Shown: positions 1 through 8,574, numbered from the stretch's first letter. The stretch: 64,000 nt of DNA from Bacillota bacterium (GCA_023435705.1 JAEYRH010000003.1:248001-312000), one strand, 5' to 3'. Notes: generated by a model not told the origin, from the letters alone. Program-made: numbers and translations.

Positions 1-2
1 TG

Positions 3-674
3 TATTGCGATGAAATTCCATCGCGTGACGCCCGGAAAGCCATACTTGACAGCGTGAGCGCTGAACTTGACACCGCTGCAAAAGTCGGCGTGTTCAGCGG
101 CGGCCGCTGGGGCGTTGGTGACTTTGCCAGCATCCAGGGTGTGGAGACATGGCTCATGTATTTCACCTTGGAGCAGGCTGCCGCCGAGGTGGATGCTGTG
201 CTGCGTGGAGAGCAGCCGGACCGGGAGGGCGGCTTCTATCCTACGGGCCGCTGCGCGATGTACTTGGGCATGGAGGTGCTGCTTGACCGGAGTGGGTTCC
301 TGCGAGGAATGAAAGAGAAGATCGCTCATTATCCGGAGGCGCTTGCCGAAAAGCTTGTGCGGCACCATTTATCTGCACTAAACGACACCGAAGACCTTGA
401 GCGCGCTGTGGCCCGCAAAGACCCGCTGCTCTACCACTTTGCTCTGGATATTGCCTTGGATCATTTCCTGCAGGCGCTGTTTGCCCGGAACCGTGTGTTT
501 TTCCCCAGCCGGAAACGGTCACTGGAGCATATCGCCGGTTTTGCGTCCAAGCCAGCGGATTGTGAGCAAAGGATCCTGGATGTGATCCGTCTTGGGAGCA
601 CCGCAGAGGGGATTGGGCAATCCTGCGACATGTGGAGCGGTTTGACAAGCGACCTCAAGGTATTGTGCCATTGA
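3..674 (+). CDS. DUF4037 domain protein, 5' end missing
   Basis: The frame is open from the left edge, so the gene starts outside the window; the GTG at 54 is internal. About 224 residues are visible. The C-terminal part resembles DUF4037, a domain found next to or fused to nucleotidyltransferase folds: a helical region with FFPSRKRS near the end, followed by a short helical tail. The catalytic nucleotidyltransferase half, if present, would lie upstream and cannot be seen. It is followed by a palindromic repeat and the convergent coat-protein gene. The substrate is unknown. The family call rests on the FFPSRKRS region and overall helical pattern only. Confidence 0.6.
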   Translation, partial: YCDEIPSRDARKAILDSVSAELDTAAKVGVFSGGRWGVGDFASIQGVETWLMYFTLEQAAAEVDAVLRGEQPDREGGFYPTGRCAMYLGMEVLLDRSGFLRGMKEKIAHYPEALAEKLVRHHLSALNDTEDLERAVARKDPLLYHFALDIALDHFLQALFARNRVFFPSRKRSLEHIAGFASKPADCEQRILDVIRLGSTAEGIGQSCDMWSGLTSDLKVLCH

Positions 675-745
675 TGATAGGCTGCGCCTGAGCCACCAGA
701 TAATGGCCCCGATCAATAAAATGTGGCCGAGATGAAGATATCAGG

Positions 746-775
746 TAGCGGGCCGGGACGGAGCCCGGCCCCTAC
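746..775. repeat. GC-rich palindromic intergenic repeat, copy 1
   Basis: An imperfect palindrome with arms GGGCCGGG and CCCGGCCC around a short centre, ending in CCTAC. Near-identical elements occur at 4665-4692 and, inverted, at 18846-18874. It lies between the convergent DUF4037 and CotF-like genes, where it could also help end transcription of both. Confidence 0.75.
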
Positions 776-801
776 TGTTTTGTGGTCCGCGACCGGATAT
801 G

Positions 802-1266
802 TTACTGCGCGTTGTACATGCCGTGGCTTTGCATATAATTGAAGAGCCCCTCGCCGTGCTGTTGTTCTTCCTTCTGGATGTGGTTGAGGGCGTTGCGCAT
901 ATCGGCGTTCTTGAATTCGAAGATCGCAGTGTCATATGCGCCGGACACAAACTTTTCGGTCATCAGCATGTCATTGCAGAGGGCAGCGTCATCCTTGTTG
1001 TTCATGCCGTTTGTTGCGGTGGGTTGTGGGGCGGGCTGGGCGTTCTGCTGGCCTTGCTGGTTCATCGCGGGCACGTTGCCGGAGAGCATTTGATTGACCG
1101 AGTTCAGGTGTGTCTGCTCCTGGCTTGCATAATTGTTGAACAGCTGCTTTAGCTGCGCATCCTTGGCCTGGTTGGCGTAGGCGCTGTATTTGTCCACGCA
1201 GAGCTGCTCGTGCTTTTGCTGGTCCTGCAACAACGATCTTTCTTTTTGTGTTAAACTTACTGCCAT
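802..1266 (-). CDS. Spore coat protein, CotF family
   Basis: A 154-residue, mostly helical, Gln/Asn-rich protein. The N-terminal half (about 1-65) and C-terminal half (about 92-154) look like two helical hairpins of the CotF/ferritin-like coat family, joined by a Gln/Pro/Ala-rich linker (about 66-90). Residues such as QEQTHL and KEEQQHGEGLFNYM fit the family. The ATG is preceded by an AGGAGG-type site. CotF proteins are deposited on the spore surface late in sporulation; the sigma factor used here was not identified. There are no coat-gene neighbours on either side. Confidence 0.8.
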   Translation of the reverse strand: MAVSLTQKERSLLQDQQKHEQLCVDKYSAYANQAKDAQLKQLFNNYASQEQTHLNSVNQMLSGNVPAMNQQGQQNAQPAPQPTATNGMNNKDDAALCNDMLMTEKFVSGAYDTAIFEFKNADMRNALNHIQKEEQQHGEGLFNYMQSHGMYNAQ

Positions 1267-1340
1267 ATTCCATTACCTCCTGCCGATAGGGTTGGCAGAA
1301 GGTGGGGGGATTATGCGAGGATTAGGAGAGGAGCAAACGT

Positions 1341-1853
1341 ATGGTGATAGAAACTGAGAGACTGATCATCCGGCCGTTTGAGGAATCCGATCTTGAGGAA
1401 TTCATGAGGCTTCTGGACATCCCGGAGGTGGAGGGCTGGCGGATGCAGAAGCCCCGGGCAAAAGAATTCCTGGACTGGCAAATATCAAACTATCAGGCGA
1501 TGGACATTGTGCATGGCGCAGTTTGCATGGGCGTGTTTGACAAGGCCACCGGCAGGGTGCTTGGTGCTGCAGGCGCCGGGGAGCATGATGATCTGCATGA
1601 GCCAGAGCTGTTCTACAACATGTTGCCTGAAGCAAGGGGTAGGGGGTATGCCAAGGAGGCCGCGCGGGCGGTCACGGAGTGGGCTTTTGCCAATTACGAT
1701 ATACCCCGCCTGATCGCAACGGTGGAAGTGGGGAATGTGGCGTCTCAGAGGGTTGTGGAAAGCTGTGGGTTTGAGTTTGTGGAGGAGAGGGAGTTGCTGG
1801 TGCATATCACGGGGGAGAAGTATGTATTCCGGTATTATATAAAGTATCAGTGA
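1341..1853 (+). CDS. GNAT acetyltransferase, RimJ/RimL type
   Basis: 170 residues with the layout of RimJ/RimL-type GNATs: an N-terminal ETERLIIRPFEESDL strand-turn (about 3-18), the acetyl-CoA loop EARGRGYAKEAARA near residue 97, and the NVASQRVVESCGFE motif near 131. These enzymes move an acetyl group from acetyl-CoA to an amine, often a protein N-terminus or small molecule. The acceptor cannot be told. RBS AGGAGAGGAG sits just upstream of the ATG. It stands alone, followed by a repeat-rich spacer. Confidence 0.8.
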   Translation: MVIETERLIIRPFEESDLEEFMRLLDIPEVEGWRMQKPRAKEFLDWQISNYQAMDIVHGAVCMGVFDKATGRVLGAAGAGEHDDLHEPELFYNMLPEARGRGYAKEAARAVTEWAFANYDIPRLIATVEVGNVASQRVVESCGFEFVEERELLVHITGEKYVFRYYIKYQ

Positions 1854-1897
1854 AACATGGATCAGGTTGGACAACTACAGTTGGATAGGGGACTACT

Positions 1898-2118
1898 TGC
1901 CTCCCTCTTGAGGGAGGTGCCGCCAAAAGCGGTGGAGGGAGTTTCACGAACTCACCCTGTCATCTTCGATGACATCCCCCTCAGGAGGGGGACAAGTGTA
2001 GCTCGATCAATCTGTTCGTTGACGAGCTTGCTTCCCTCTTGGCCCCCCTTGCTGCATCCGCAGCTGTCCCCCCACAAGTGTGTGGGGGGAAGGGTAGGTG
2101 GCAACAAAGCCGCCGCAG
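1898..2118. repeat. Intergenic array of short palindromes
   Basis: This gene-free stretch between the GNAT and gpmI holds consecutive inverted repeats: CCTCCCTC/GAGGGAGG (1900-1917), CCGC/GCGG (about 1921-1932), GAGTT/AACTC, TGTCATC/GATGACA (about 1959-1975), TCCCCCTC/GAGGGGGA (about 1975-1992) and a CCCCCCAC/GTGGGGGG pair near 2070-2093. No ORF with a ribosome binding site was found. It looks like a non-coding repeat element of the kind scattered through GC-rich Clostridia genomes; that parallel is from memory and unverified. Confidence 0.6.
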
Positions 2119-2122
2119 GGAG

Positions 2123-2160
2123 TAAACAAAAGAACAGCCACGTTGAAGCGCAGCTGTTCT
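2123..2160 (-). terminator. Rho-independent terminator after gpmI
   Basis: On the minus strand an AGAACAGC/GCTGTTCT stem (2131-2138 with 2153-2160) is followed by TTTTGTTT, just past the gpmI stop. Confidence 0.7.
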
Positions 2161-2175
2161 TGAAACCTAACAAGG

Positions 2176-3717
2176 CTATTTGACGACCAAGCTCTCCCCG
2201 CTCATCTCCTGGGGCTTCTCCATCCCCATCACATCCATGAGCGTCGGCACAATATCACTCAGCCTTCCATTCTCCTTGAGCTTCGCATTTTTGTTCTGCT
2301 CGCTCACCAGGATGAACGGCACCGGCCCGGTGGTGTGCGCCGTGAACGGCTCGCCGGTAATGGGATCTACCATCATCTCGGCGTTGCCGTGGTCAGCCGT
2401 CACAATGGCCTGGCCGCCGGTGGCGAGGATCGCGGAGATGACTTTGCCCACGCACTCATCCACGGCATGCACGGCCTTCCACGCGGCGTCGAAGAACCCG
2501 GTGTGGCCCACCATGTCGCAGTTGGCGAAGTTCAATATCATCACATCATACTTGCCGGACTGCACCCGCTTCACAGCCTCGTCGGCCACCTCATAGGCGC
2601 TCATCTCCGGCTTCAGGTCATAGGTTGCCACTTTGGGGGAGGCGATCAGCGCCCGGTCTTCGCCGGGGAAGGGCTCTTCCACGCCGCCGTTGAAGAAGAA
2701 CGTGACATGGGCGTACTTCTCCGTCTCGGCGATCCTGAGCTGGGTCATACCCCGGTCTGCCAGCACCTTGCCGAACACATTATCCAGGCTCTGAGGGAAG
2801 AACGCGATCTCCAGGTTTGTGAACGTGGCGTCATACTGCGTCATGGAAACGTAGTGCACCGGCTTGTAGCCGCCGTCACGCTCGAAAGCGGCGAAGTCCG
2901 GCTCAATGAAGGCGCGGGTGATTTCGCGGGCGCGGTCCGGCCGGAAGTTGAAGAAGATGATCGAGTCGCCAGCTTCCACGGTCGCCACGGGCTTGCCACC
3001 TTGCATGATCACGGTGGGCTGCACAAACTCATCGTTTTCGCCCTTGTCATAGCTCTGCTGCATGGCTTTCACCGCGGATACGGCAGTGCTGCCCACACCG
3101 GCTGCCATGGCATCGTAACCGCGCTTCACGCGGTCCCAGCGGTTGTCGCGGTCCATGGACCAATAGCGGCCCATCACCGTGGCAATCTTGCCCGTGCCAA
3201 GCTTCGCCATGCGGGCTTCCAGGTCTTCAATGTAACCCTTGCCCGAAGCCGGGGGCGTGTCGCGGCCATCCATCAGGCAATGCACAAACACATCTGCCAG
3301 GCCGTTGCGGCGGGCAAGCTCCAGCAGGCCCTCCAGGTGGTCAATGTGGCTATGCACGCCGCCGTCGGAGACCAGGCCGATCAGGTGCAGCTTGGTGCCG
3401 CGGTTTAGCGCGTTTTTCACCGCTCCCAGCAGGGCGGGGTTTTGAAAGAACGTGCCCTCGCGGATCTCCTTGGTGATGCGTGTGAGCTCCTGATAAACCA
3501 CGCGGCCTGCGCCGATGTTGGTGTGGCCCACCTCGCTGTTGCCCATCTGGCCGTCGGGCAGGCCCACGTTCATGCCGCTGGCGCCGATCTGCGTGAAGGG
3601 GTATTCGGCCATGAGCCGACCCACGTTGGGGATGTTCTCCGGCACGATGCAGTTGCCATTGCGCTCAGCGCGCAGGCCGAAGCCGTCCATAATGATAATC
3701 GCGTTGGTTTTTTTCAT
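2176..3717 (-). CDS. gpmI: 2,3-bisphosphoglycerate-independent phosphoglycerate mutase
   Basis: 513 residues, the usual length of the Mn-dependent, cofactor-independent mutase that interconverts 3- and 2-phosphoglycerate in glycolysis. Visible landmarks: the metal-binding IIMDGFG at about residue 8, the phosphorylated serine in GQMGNSEVGH (Ser61), the HCLMDGRDTPP loop near 145, and the C-terminal metal-binding TADHGNAEM. It is the last gene of the cggR-pgk-tpiA-gpmI operon, nine bases after tpiA, and ends at a terminator. Expression should follow CggR control through the upstream promoter. Assignment is firm. Confidence 0.97.
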   Translation of the reverse strand: MKKTNAIIIMDGFGLRAERNGNCIVPENIPNVGRLMAEYPFTQIGASGMNVGLPDGQMGNSEVGHTNIGAGRVVYQELTRITKEIREGTFFQNPALLGAVKNALNRGTKLHLIGLVSDGGVHSHIDHLEGLLELARRNGLADVFVHCLMDGRDTPPASGKGYIEDLEARMAKLGTGKIATVMGRYWSMDRDNRWDRVKRGYDAMAAGVGSTAVSAVKAMQQSYDKGENDEFVQPTVIMQGGKPVATVEAGDSIIFFNFRPDRAREITRAFIEPDFAAFERDGGYKPVHYVSMTQYDATFTNLEIAFFPQSLDNVFGKVLADRGMTQLRIAETEKYAHVTFFFNGGVEEPFPGEDRALIASPKVATYDLKPEMSAYEVADEAVKRVQSGKYDVMILNFANCDMVGHTGFFDAAWKAVHAVDECVGKVISAILATGGQAIVTADHGNAEMMVDPITGEPFTAHTTGPVPFILVSEQNKNAKLKENGRLSDIVPTLMDVMGMEKPQEMSGESLVVK

Positions 3718-3726
3718 GTTATCCTC

Positions 3727-4473
3727 TCAGAAATGCACCACGGCATTGAAATCGGCGGCTTTCAGGCTGGCTCCGCCGATGAGGCCGCCGTCGATGTGCT
3801 CCATTGCCATGAGCTCTTTGGCGTTGGCGGGGTTCATGCTGCCGCCGTATTGAATGCAGACAGCCTCGGCCACTTCCGCTCCAAACTGCCGCTTCACCTC
3901 ATCGCGGATGATGCCGTTGACCTCGTTGGCCTGCTCTTTGGTGGCGGTCTTGCCGGTGCCGATGGCCCAAATTGGCTCATAGGCGATCACGACGGTCTTC
4001 ACCTGCTCGGCGGTGAGACCCTCCAACGCGGCTTTGGTCTGGCCGCGCACCAGCGATTCGGTGACGCCCTGTTCGCGCTGCTCCAGTGACTCGCCCACGC
4101 ACACGATCGGGATCAGGCCCGCTTCCAACGCGGCTTTGGTCTTCAGGTTCACGGTCTCGTCGGTTTCGGCGAAATACTGCCGCCGCTCCGAGTGGCCCAG
4201 GATCACATATTCCACGCCCACGGCCTTGAGCATGGCTGCTGAGATTTCGCCGGTGTAGGCACCGCTTTGTTTGAAATGCATGTTCTGCGCGCCCAGGCGG
4301 ATGTTGGTGCCCTTAAGGGCGGCAGCCGCAGCAGGCAGGCACACGAAGGGCGTGCATACCACCACGGTGCATGGGGCGTCCTTGACCAGGGGGATTAACT
4401 CATTGATGAGCTGAGTGGCTTCTTCAGGGGTTTTATTCATTTTCCAGTTGCCGGCGATGATCGGTGTACGCAT
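3727..4473 (-). CDS. tpiA: Triosephosphate isomerase
   Basis: 248 residues, standard TIM-barrel length. Catalytic and signature residues are all present: NWKMN with Lys11, LGHSERR (catalytic His), and the active-site loop YEPIWAIGTGKTAT with the catalytic Glu. It interconverts dihydroxyacetone phosphate and glyceraldehyde 3-phosphate. It lies between pgk and gpmI. The 249-bp gap from pgk is unusually long for this operon and carries a palindromic repeat, which may affect transcript processing or partial read-through. Confidence 0.98.
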   Translation of the reverse strand: MRTPIIAGNWKMNKTPEEATQLINELIPLVKDAPCTVVVCTPFVCLPAAAAALKGTNIRLGAQNMHFKQSGAYTGEISAAMLKAVGVEYVILGHSERRQYFAETDETVNLKTKAALEAGLIPIVCVGESLEQREQGVTESLVRGQTKAALEGLTAEQVKTVVIAYEPIWAIGTGKTATKEQANEVNGIIRDEVKRQFGAEVAEAVCIQYGGSMNPANAKELMAMEHIDGGLIGGASLKAADFNAVVHF

Positions 4474-4579
4474 GGGGTTTTATCTCCAATCAAGTCGAAA
4501 TTTCGATACACAGTATACACTCTCCCAGTTCCGTTGGGAACTAGTAGCGGGTGGGTATGGGCTGGATGCACACTGCGTA

Positions 4580-4616
4580 TGGCTTGGCGTGGCCTTCGGC
4601 CACTGCCTGCCCAAGC
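4580..4616. repeat. Long imperfect hairpin in the pgk-tpiA gap
   Basis: GGCTTGGCGTGGCC, a TTC loop and GGCCACtGCCtGCCCAAGC form a GC-rich stem with small bulges. It lies inside the operon between pgk and tpiA. It could be a processing or stability element, or part of a repeat family; nothing decides this. Confidence 0.5.
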
Positions 4617-4664
4617 AACCCGGCTGCTCATATATGCATCCAAAAACTCTGCCCTAATAGGAAA

Positions 4665-4692
4665 CGGGCCGGGACTGAGCCCGGCCCCTACT
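4665..4692. repeat. GC-rich palindromic intergenic repeat, copy 2
   Basis: CGGGCCGGG and CCCGGCCC arms around a four-base centre, then CCTACTGATTACTGACTAC. Same family as 746-775 and 18846-18874. The attached GATTACTGACTAC tail is also found beside copy 3. It sits just past the pgk stop inside the glycolytic operon. Confidence 0.75.
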
Positions 4693-4722
4693 GATTACTG
4701 ACTACTTGGTACTGACTACTGT

Positions 4723-5913
4723 TTACTTGCTCATCAGCACGGCCACGCCGGGAAGCTCACGGCCTTCCAGGAACTCCAGCGACGCGCCGCCTCCGGTGGA
4801 AACATGGGTCATCTTGTCAGCCAGGCCAAAACCTTCTACTGCTGCTGCCGTATCGCCGCCGCCAACAATGGTGACGCCGGGGTTGTTTGCCATTGCCTTG
4901 GCAACCTCGCGCGAGCCAACTGCAAAATGGGAGAATTCATTTACGCCCATGGTTCCGTTCCAGATGATGGTCCGGGCTTTTTTGATCTCTTCGACAAAGA
5001 TGGCCTGCGTCTCGGGCCCGATGTCCATTCCTTCCCAGCCATCGGGGATCTCGCGGCTGTGGAATGTGGCGCGCAGGGCATCGTTACTGAATTCCTGGCT
5101 GGCCTCGTTGTCGACGGGAAGCAGTAGCTTCACACCTTTCTTCTCAGCGGTCGCCATCACTTCCTTGGCATACTCAATCCGGCTCTCGTCCAGCAGCGAC
5201 TTACCGATGGAGCCGCCCAGCGCCTTCTGGAACGTATAGGCCATGCCGCCGCCAATGATGAGTGTATCCACTTTATCCAGCAGGTTGGATACGACGCCGA
5301 TCTTGTCCTTGACCTTGGCGCCGCCCAAAATTGCGACGAAGGGATGGGCCGGGTTTTCCAGCGCGCCGCCCATCACTTCGATTTCCTTCTTCATCAGGAA
5401 ACCGGCCACGGCGGGCAGATAAGCCGCCACACCGGCGGTGGAGGCGTGGGCGCGGTGGGCCGTGCCGAACGCGTCATTCACATAAATTTCTGCGAGAGAG
5501 GCCAATTGCCTGGCAAACTCCGGATCGTTCTTTTCTTCACCGGGCTCAAAGCGCACATTTTCGATCATCATCACCTGGCCGTCTTTGAGCTCAGCGGCCA
5601 TCTTCTGCGCGTTGGGGCCTACCACATCGGAAGCCAGCGGCACAGGCTTGCCCAGAAGCTCAGAGAGGCGATCTGCGCAGGGCTTTAATGTGAACTCCGG
5701 CTCCACCTTGGCCTTCGGGCGGCCCAGGTGTGTGCAGAGGATGAGCCTGGCGCCGTTGTCCAGCAGGTACTTGATCGTCGGCAGCGCACCTTGAATGCGG
5801 TTGTCGTCGGTGATCTCGCCCTTTTCGTTCTGCGGCACGTTGAAGTCAACGCGCGCGAGCACTTTTTTGCCCTTTACCTGGATGTCTTCAATCGTCTTCT
5901 TGTTCAGCGCCAT
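4723..5913 (-). CDS. pgk: Phosphoglycerate kinase
   Basis: 396 residues from the ATG at 5913, chosen because AAGGAG lies eight bases upstream; an in-frame TTG at 5931 has no such site. It transfers phosphate from 1,3-bisphosphoglycerate to ADP. Landmarks: RVDFNVPQ near the N-terminus, HLGRPKAKVEPEF (substrate arginine region), the hinge region, and the nucleotide-binding GGGDTAAAVE near the C-terminus. It is the first enzyme gene after cggR; gapA, which usually stands between them, is missing. Confidence 0.98.
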   Translation of the reverse strand: MALNKKTIEDIQVKGKKVLARVDFNVPQNEKGEITDDNRIQGALPTIKYLLDNGARLILCTHLGRPKAKVEPEFTLKPCADRLSELLGKPVPLASDVVGPNAQKMAAELKDGQVMMIENVRFEPGEEKNDPEFARQLASLAEIYVNDAFGTAHRAHASTAGVAAYLPAVAGFLMKKEIEVMGGALENPAHPFVAILGGAKVKDKIGVVSNLLDKVDTLIIGGGMAYTFQKALGGSIGKSLLDESRIEYAKEVMATAEKKGVKLLLPVDNEASQEFSNDALRATFHSREIPDGWEGMDIGPETQAIFVEEIKKARTIIWNGTMGVNEFSHFAVGSREVAKAMANNPGVTIVGGGDTAAAVEGFGLADKMTHVSTGGGASLEFLEGRELPGVAVLMSK

Positions 5914-5966
5914 AGCTTTCTCTCCTTGCAATTATTCAAACAGGCATTGCCTGTTTTTAAACTATG

Positions 5967-6998
5967 TTATTGTTTGGAATCGAGCAGAACGCATACACCG
6001 GAAGCCACGGCCTCGTCCAGTATCATTGCCGTGGGCTTGCAGCCCCTGGCAACAGCCAGCACTGCTTCGGCCTTGATAGAGCCACCGGCTACCAACACCC
6101 GTTTTTTCACCGCTTGCAGGCTTTCGAGCTCCAAACCCAGGCCGCTGGCCGCGTAGACCATGTTGCCCCTTCGGTCGAAGTAATAACCAAGCGCCTCAGC
6201 AACTGCGCCTCTGGCCCGGATTCGGGCCATCACGTCTTGCGGCAGGTTGCGCCTGCGGGCCATCTCGTCGGAGCGGCCCACGCCAAACAGCAGCACATCG
6301 GCGCGGCGCACGCTGTCCAGCCACTCGTTGAAGCGCCCGTCTGCCATCACTGGCAACGCGTCGCTGGGCATGTCGTCGGGCCAGTGCAGCAGTTTGTGCC
6401 GGGCACCCATGCCGCGGGCAAGCCGCGCGGCTACGGTGTTGGCTTGGATCTCCATTTCCTCACCCAAGCCTCCCCTAGCCGGCACCACCATCAAGTTTGG
6501 CAAACCACGGCCCGTCATTTGCGCCTGTGAGGCCACGCCGGCCATGGTGGATCCGCCCATAACTGCCAATGTCATACCGTCCTTTAACAGAATGGATAAG
6601 TATTGGATTGTCTTGCGGTAAAGCGCCCTGCGGCTGACCTGGTCGCTCACTGAGTCTCCAGACACCACCATCACGCTGGGGATGCCGGTCTCAGTGTGGA
6701 TGCGCACAGCCAAAGGCTCGGCAAAGAGCAGATCCAGACCACTGCGGATCTCATTGAGCACGTCAGTGCCCTCTTCAGTCAGATGCATGCCGTCTGGTGC
6801 GAAGAGAATGAGGCCGAGGTCTTTCAGGCGGTCAGCTTCACCACGCACGGCCCGCTCAGGCAGGTCCAAGTGGCTTGCCAGCGCCCGGCGGCCCACCGGG
6901 GCCATCAACGCCACGGCTTCCAGGATTTCGAAACGGGTTCTGGCGGTGTCCACCATCTCCGGAACCAGCCGCCGGAATTGCGACAACACGGTGTTCAA
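5967..6998 (-). CDS. cggR: CggR, central glycolytic genes regulator (SorC family)
   Basis: 343 residues. An N-terminal winged helix (about 20-75) is followed by a SorC-type sugar-phosphate-binding domain (about 90-343) with VMGGSTMAGVA and the signature SDEMARRRNLP. In Bacillus, CggR represses the glycolytic operon and is released by fructose-1,6-bisphosphate. Here it heads pgk-tpiA-gpmI, with only a short gap before pgk. A sigma-A-type promoter and CGGGACG repeats like the known CggR operator lie directly upstream, so autoregulation is likely. Start codon ATG at 6998. Confidence 0.93.
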   Translation of the reverse strand: MNTVLSQFRRLVPEMVDTARTRFEILEAVALMAPVGRRALASHLDLPERAVRGEADRLKDLGLILFAPDGMHLTEEGTDVLNEIRSGLDLLFAEPLAVRIHTETGIPSVMVVSGDSVSDQVSRRALYRKTIQYLSILLKDGMTLAVMGGSTMAGVASQAQMTGRGLPNLMVVPARGGLGEEMEIQANTVAARLARGMGARHKLLHWPDDMPSDALPVMADGRFNEWLDSVRRADVLLFGVGRSDEMARRRNLPQDVMARIRARGAVAEALGYYFDRRGNMVYAASGLGLELESLQAVKKRVLVAGGSIKAEAVLAVARGCKPTAMILDEAVASGVCVLLDSKQ

Positions 6999-7014
6999 AG
7001 ATAGGTCACCACCT

Positions 7015-7055
7015 TCCGGGACGTTTTACGCCCAGTGCCAACTTTTCGTCCCGGA
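7015..7055 (-). promoter_or_regulatory. Probable CggR operator
   Basis: Reading the minus strand, CGGGACG-AAAAG-TTGGC is followed by GGGCG-TAAAA-CGTCCCGG. The Bacillus subtilis CggR site is a pair of CGGGAC-N6-TGTC half-sites. The first half-site matches well, the second is degenerate, and the outer arms also form an inverted repeat. The element covers the predicted transcription start of cggR. Confidence 0.65.
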
Positions 7056-7058
7056 TAA

Positions 7059-7087
7059 ATTTTACCATACTGAAGTGTATCTGGCAA
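7059..7087 (-). promoter_or_regulatory. cggR-pgk-tpiA-gpmI promoter
   Basis: On the minus strand TTGCCA (7082-7087) and TAAAAT (7059-7064) are separated by exactly 17 bases, about 60 bases upstream of cggR and just before the operator-like repeats. Confidence 0.75.
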
Positions 7088-7099
7088 CGGGAATGTTAT

Positions 7100-7135
7100 C
7101 AGAAAGTAAAGAAGCGGAAATGAGCAATCCGCTTC
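7100..7135 (-). terminator. Terminator after the S41-like protease gene
   Basis: On the minus strand GAAGCGGA (7128-7135) pairs with TCCGCTTC (7111-7118) and is followed by TTTACTTTC, shortly after the stop of the 7156-8484 gene. Confidence 0.65.
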
Positions 7136-7155
7136 CTTACGATGACGATGCCCTG

Positions 7156-8484
7156 TTAATCTGCAGCAACCTGATAGAGCTTCTCCATCACTCCGTCTCC
7201 CGTCTCTGTGATTTCAGTGGGGTAATCGGGTTGCAATGCGCTTACGTCATCCTGTGTTTGGTCTGGCCGAGAAAACTGCTTGTATGTGACTGAGAACGCC
7301 AAAGCTGAGTTTGGCATCTGAAAAAGCAACACATCGCCATAGGCACTGGGTCGGTTGCCCGGCGGCTGGCCGATCACTTGGCACAAGCCATTGTCTCTGA
7401 GGATGACTGCGAACCACATTGCCGAGCTGAATGTGCCACGGCTCGTTAATACATATACGTCGCCATCGAACTCCAGATCGCCGATTCGAGGGTTTTCCGT
7501 TTTCTGCGGTTTGCTGTCTGTCAGAAACGGCCCCATGCGCATCCGGGCCCCAAAACTGGTAAAGCTGTTTACCGGTAAATAACGCAAAAACTCATTTGCA
7601 ACACCGGAGTTGCCGCCCCCGTTGTTGCGCAGATCCACAGCGATGGAATGCACACCGGCTGCCTTCACATCGGTGAAGAATTGCCTGACCACATCCTTGT
7701 AGTGCTGATTCAGGTTGCATTGGTTCAGTGTCAGGATACCGAGGCTGCGATCCCGATCAATTTCATAACGCACAAAGTCCGGTGCGGTATCACCACTCTC
7801 AGGAGGCTCAACGAAAGGAAGGTCTATCGGTTTGTCATCTCCCTCAAAAAGCACCGGCACAACGCCATTGGTCTGTACGCCAAGCCAGGCAAGCTTCTCA
7901 GCAGACCGTATGTAGGCGGGGAAGTTATGGTCAGCCCACAGAATATTCTCATAGGAATACATCGCCAGGAATCGGTCATAAAGATCTTCCACATCTATGC
8001 CCCCGATGGACACAGGCCTTCGGCCGGCATAAGGCTCTGTCTGGCAAACCAATGTTCCAGTGGAAGTAACAATGAATTGTTGTTCCAACCGCTTGGTAGA
8101 TTCTGCTGTGGAATAAAAGCTGACCGATGTGTGCGCGTCACCAAGATGCTTCACAATCCGGCTGCCAGCTTGCCAAACATCCAGCACTGTCGGCGACTGC
8201 GGCAAGCTATCAAGCTCTTTTGCCAACTGCTGCTTCACAGTATCCGGCAGGCCGTGGATTGCCGCTACATGCCTCTCCTCAACCCTCGCCGCCAGAAAGC
8301 GCAAGTCCTCCTGCGCCTGTTCCCGTGTGAGTGTTTGACCGATGGGCAGTGTCTGCGCAAGCGATGCCCTGCTTTTTGTGCCCCGATATGGATCAAGCAG
8401 CAGATACCAAACGGCTGCCAGCACAGCAAGGGCTCCTGCGGTGATGGCGATACCAATGAGCAGTCTTCTGACAAAACGTTTCAT
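7156..8484 (-). CDS. Membrane-anchored S41-type peptidase-like protein
   Basis: 442 residues. One N-terminal membrane segment (about 8-30) puts the rest outside the cell. The C-terminal half carries S41 (C-terminal processing protease) features: LGILTLNQCN, the IAVDLRNNGGGNS turn, and TSRGTFSSAMWFA, which holds the likely catalytic serine. No clear PDZ domain is visible, unlike CtpA/CtpB. Substrates are unknown. It is monocistronic between cggR and ispE, with its own terminator. It could be an inactive homologue; the catalytic Lys was not located with certainty. Confidence 0.7.
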   Translation of the reverse strand: MKRFVRRLLIGIAITAGALAVLAAVWYLLLDPYRGTKSRASLAQTLPIGQTLTREQAQEDLRFLAARVEERHVAAIHGLPDTVKQQLAKELDSLPQSPTVLDVWQAGSRIVKHLGDAHTSVSFYSTAESTKRLEQQFIVTSTGTLVCQTEPYAGRRPVSIGGIDVEDLYDRFLAMYSYENILWADHNFPAYIRSAEKLAWLGVQTNGVVPVLFEGDDKPIDLPFVEPPESGDTAPDFVRYEIDRDRSLGILTLNQCNLNQHYKDVVRQFFTDVKAAGVHSIAVDLRNNGGGNSGVANEFLRYLPVNSFTSFGARMRMGPFLTDSKPQKTENPRIGDLEFDGDVYVLTSRGTFSSAMWFAVILRDNGLCQVIGQPPGNRPSAYGDVLLFQMPNSALAFSVTYKQFSRPDQTQDDVSALQPDYPTEITETGDGVMEKLYQVAAD

Positions 8485-8574
8485 ATAATCTCCTCTGAGT
8501 GATCGGTATATCCAGATTTTAGCATTGTCATATTGGTAAATCCAGACTGCACTTGTCTAAAGCACCGCCGCCCA

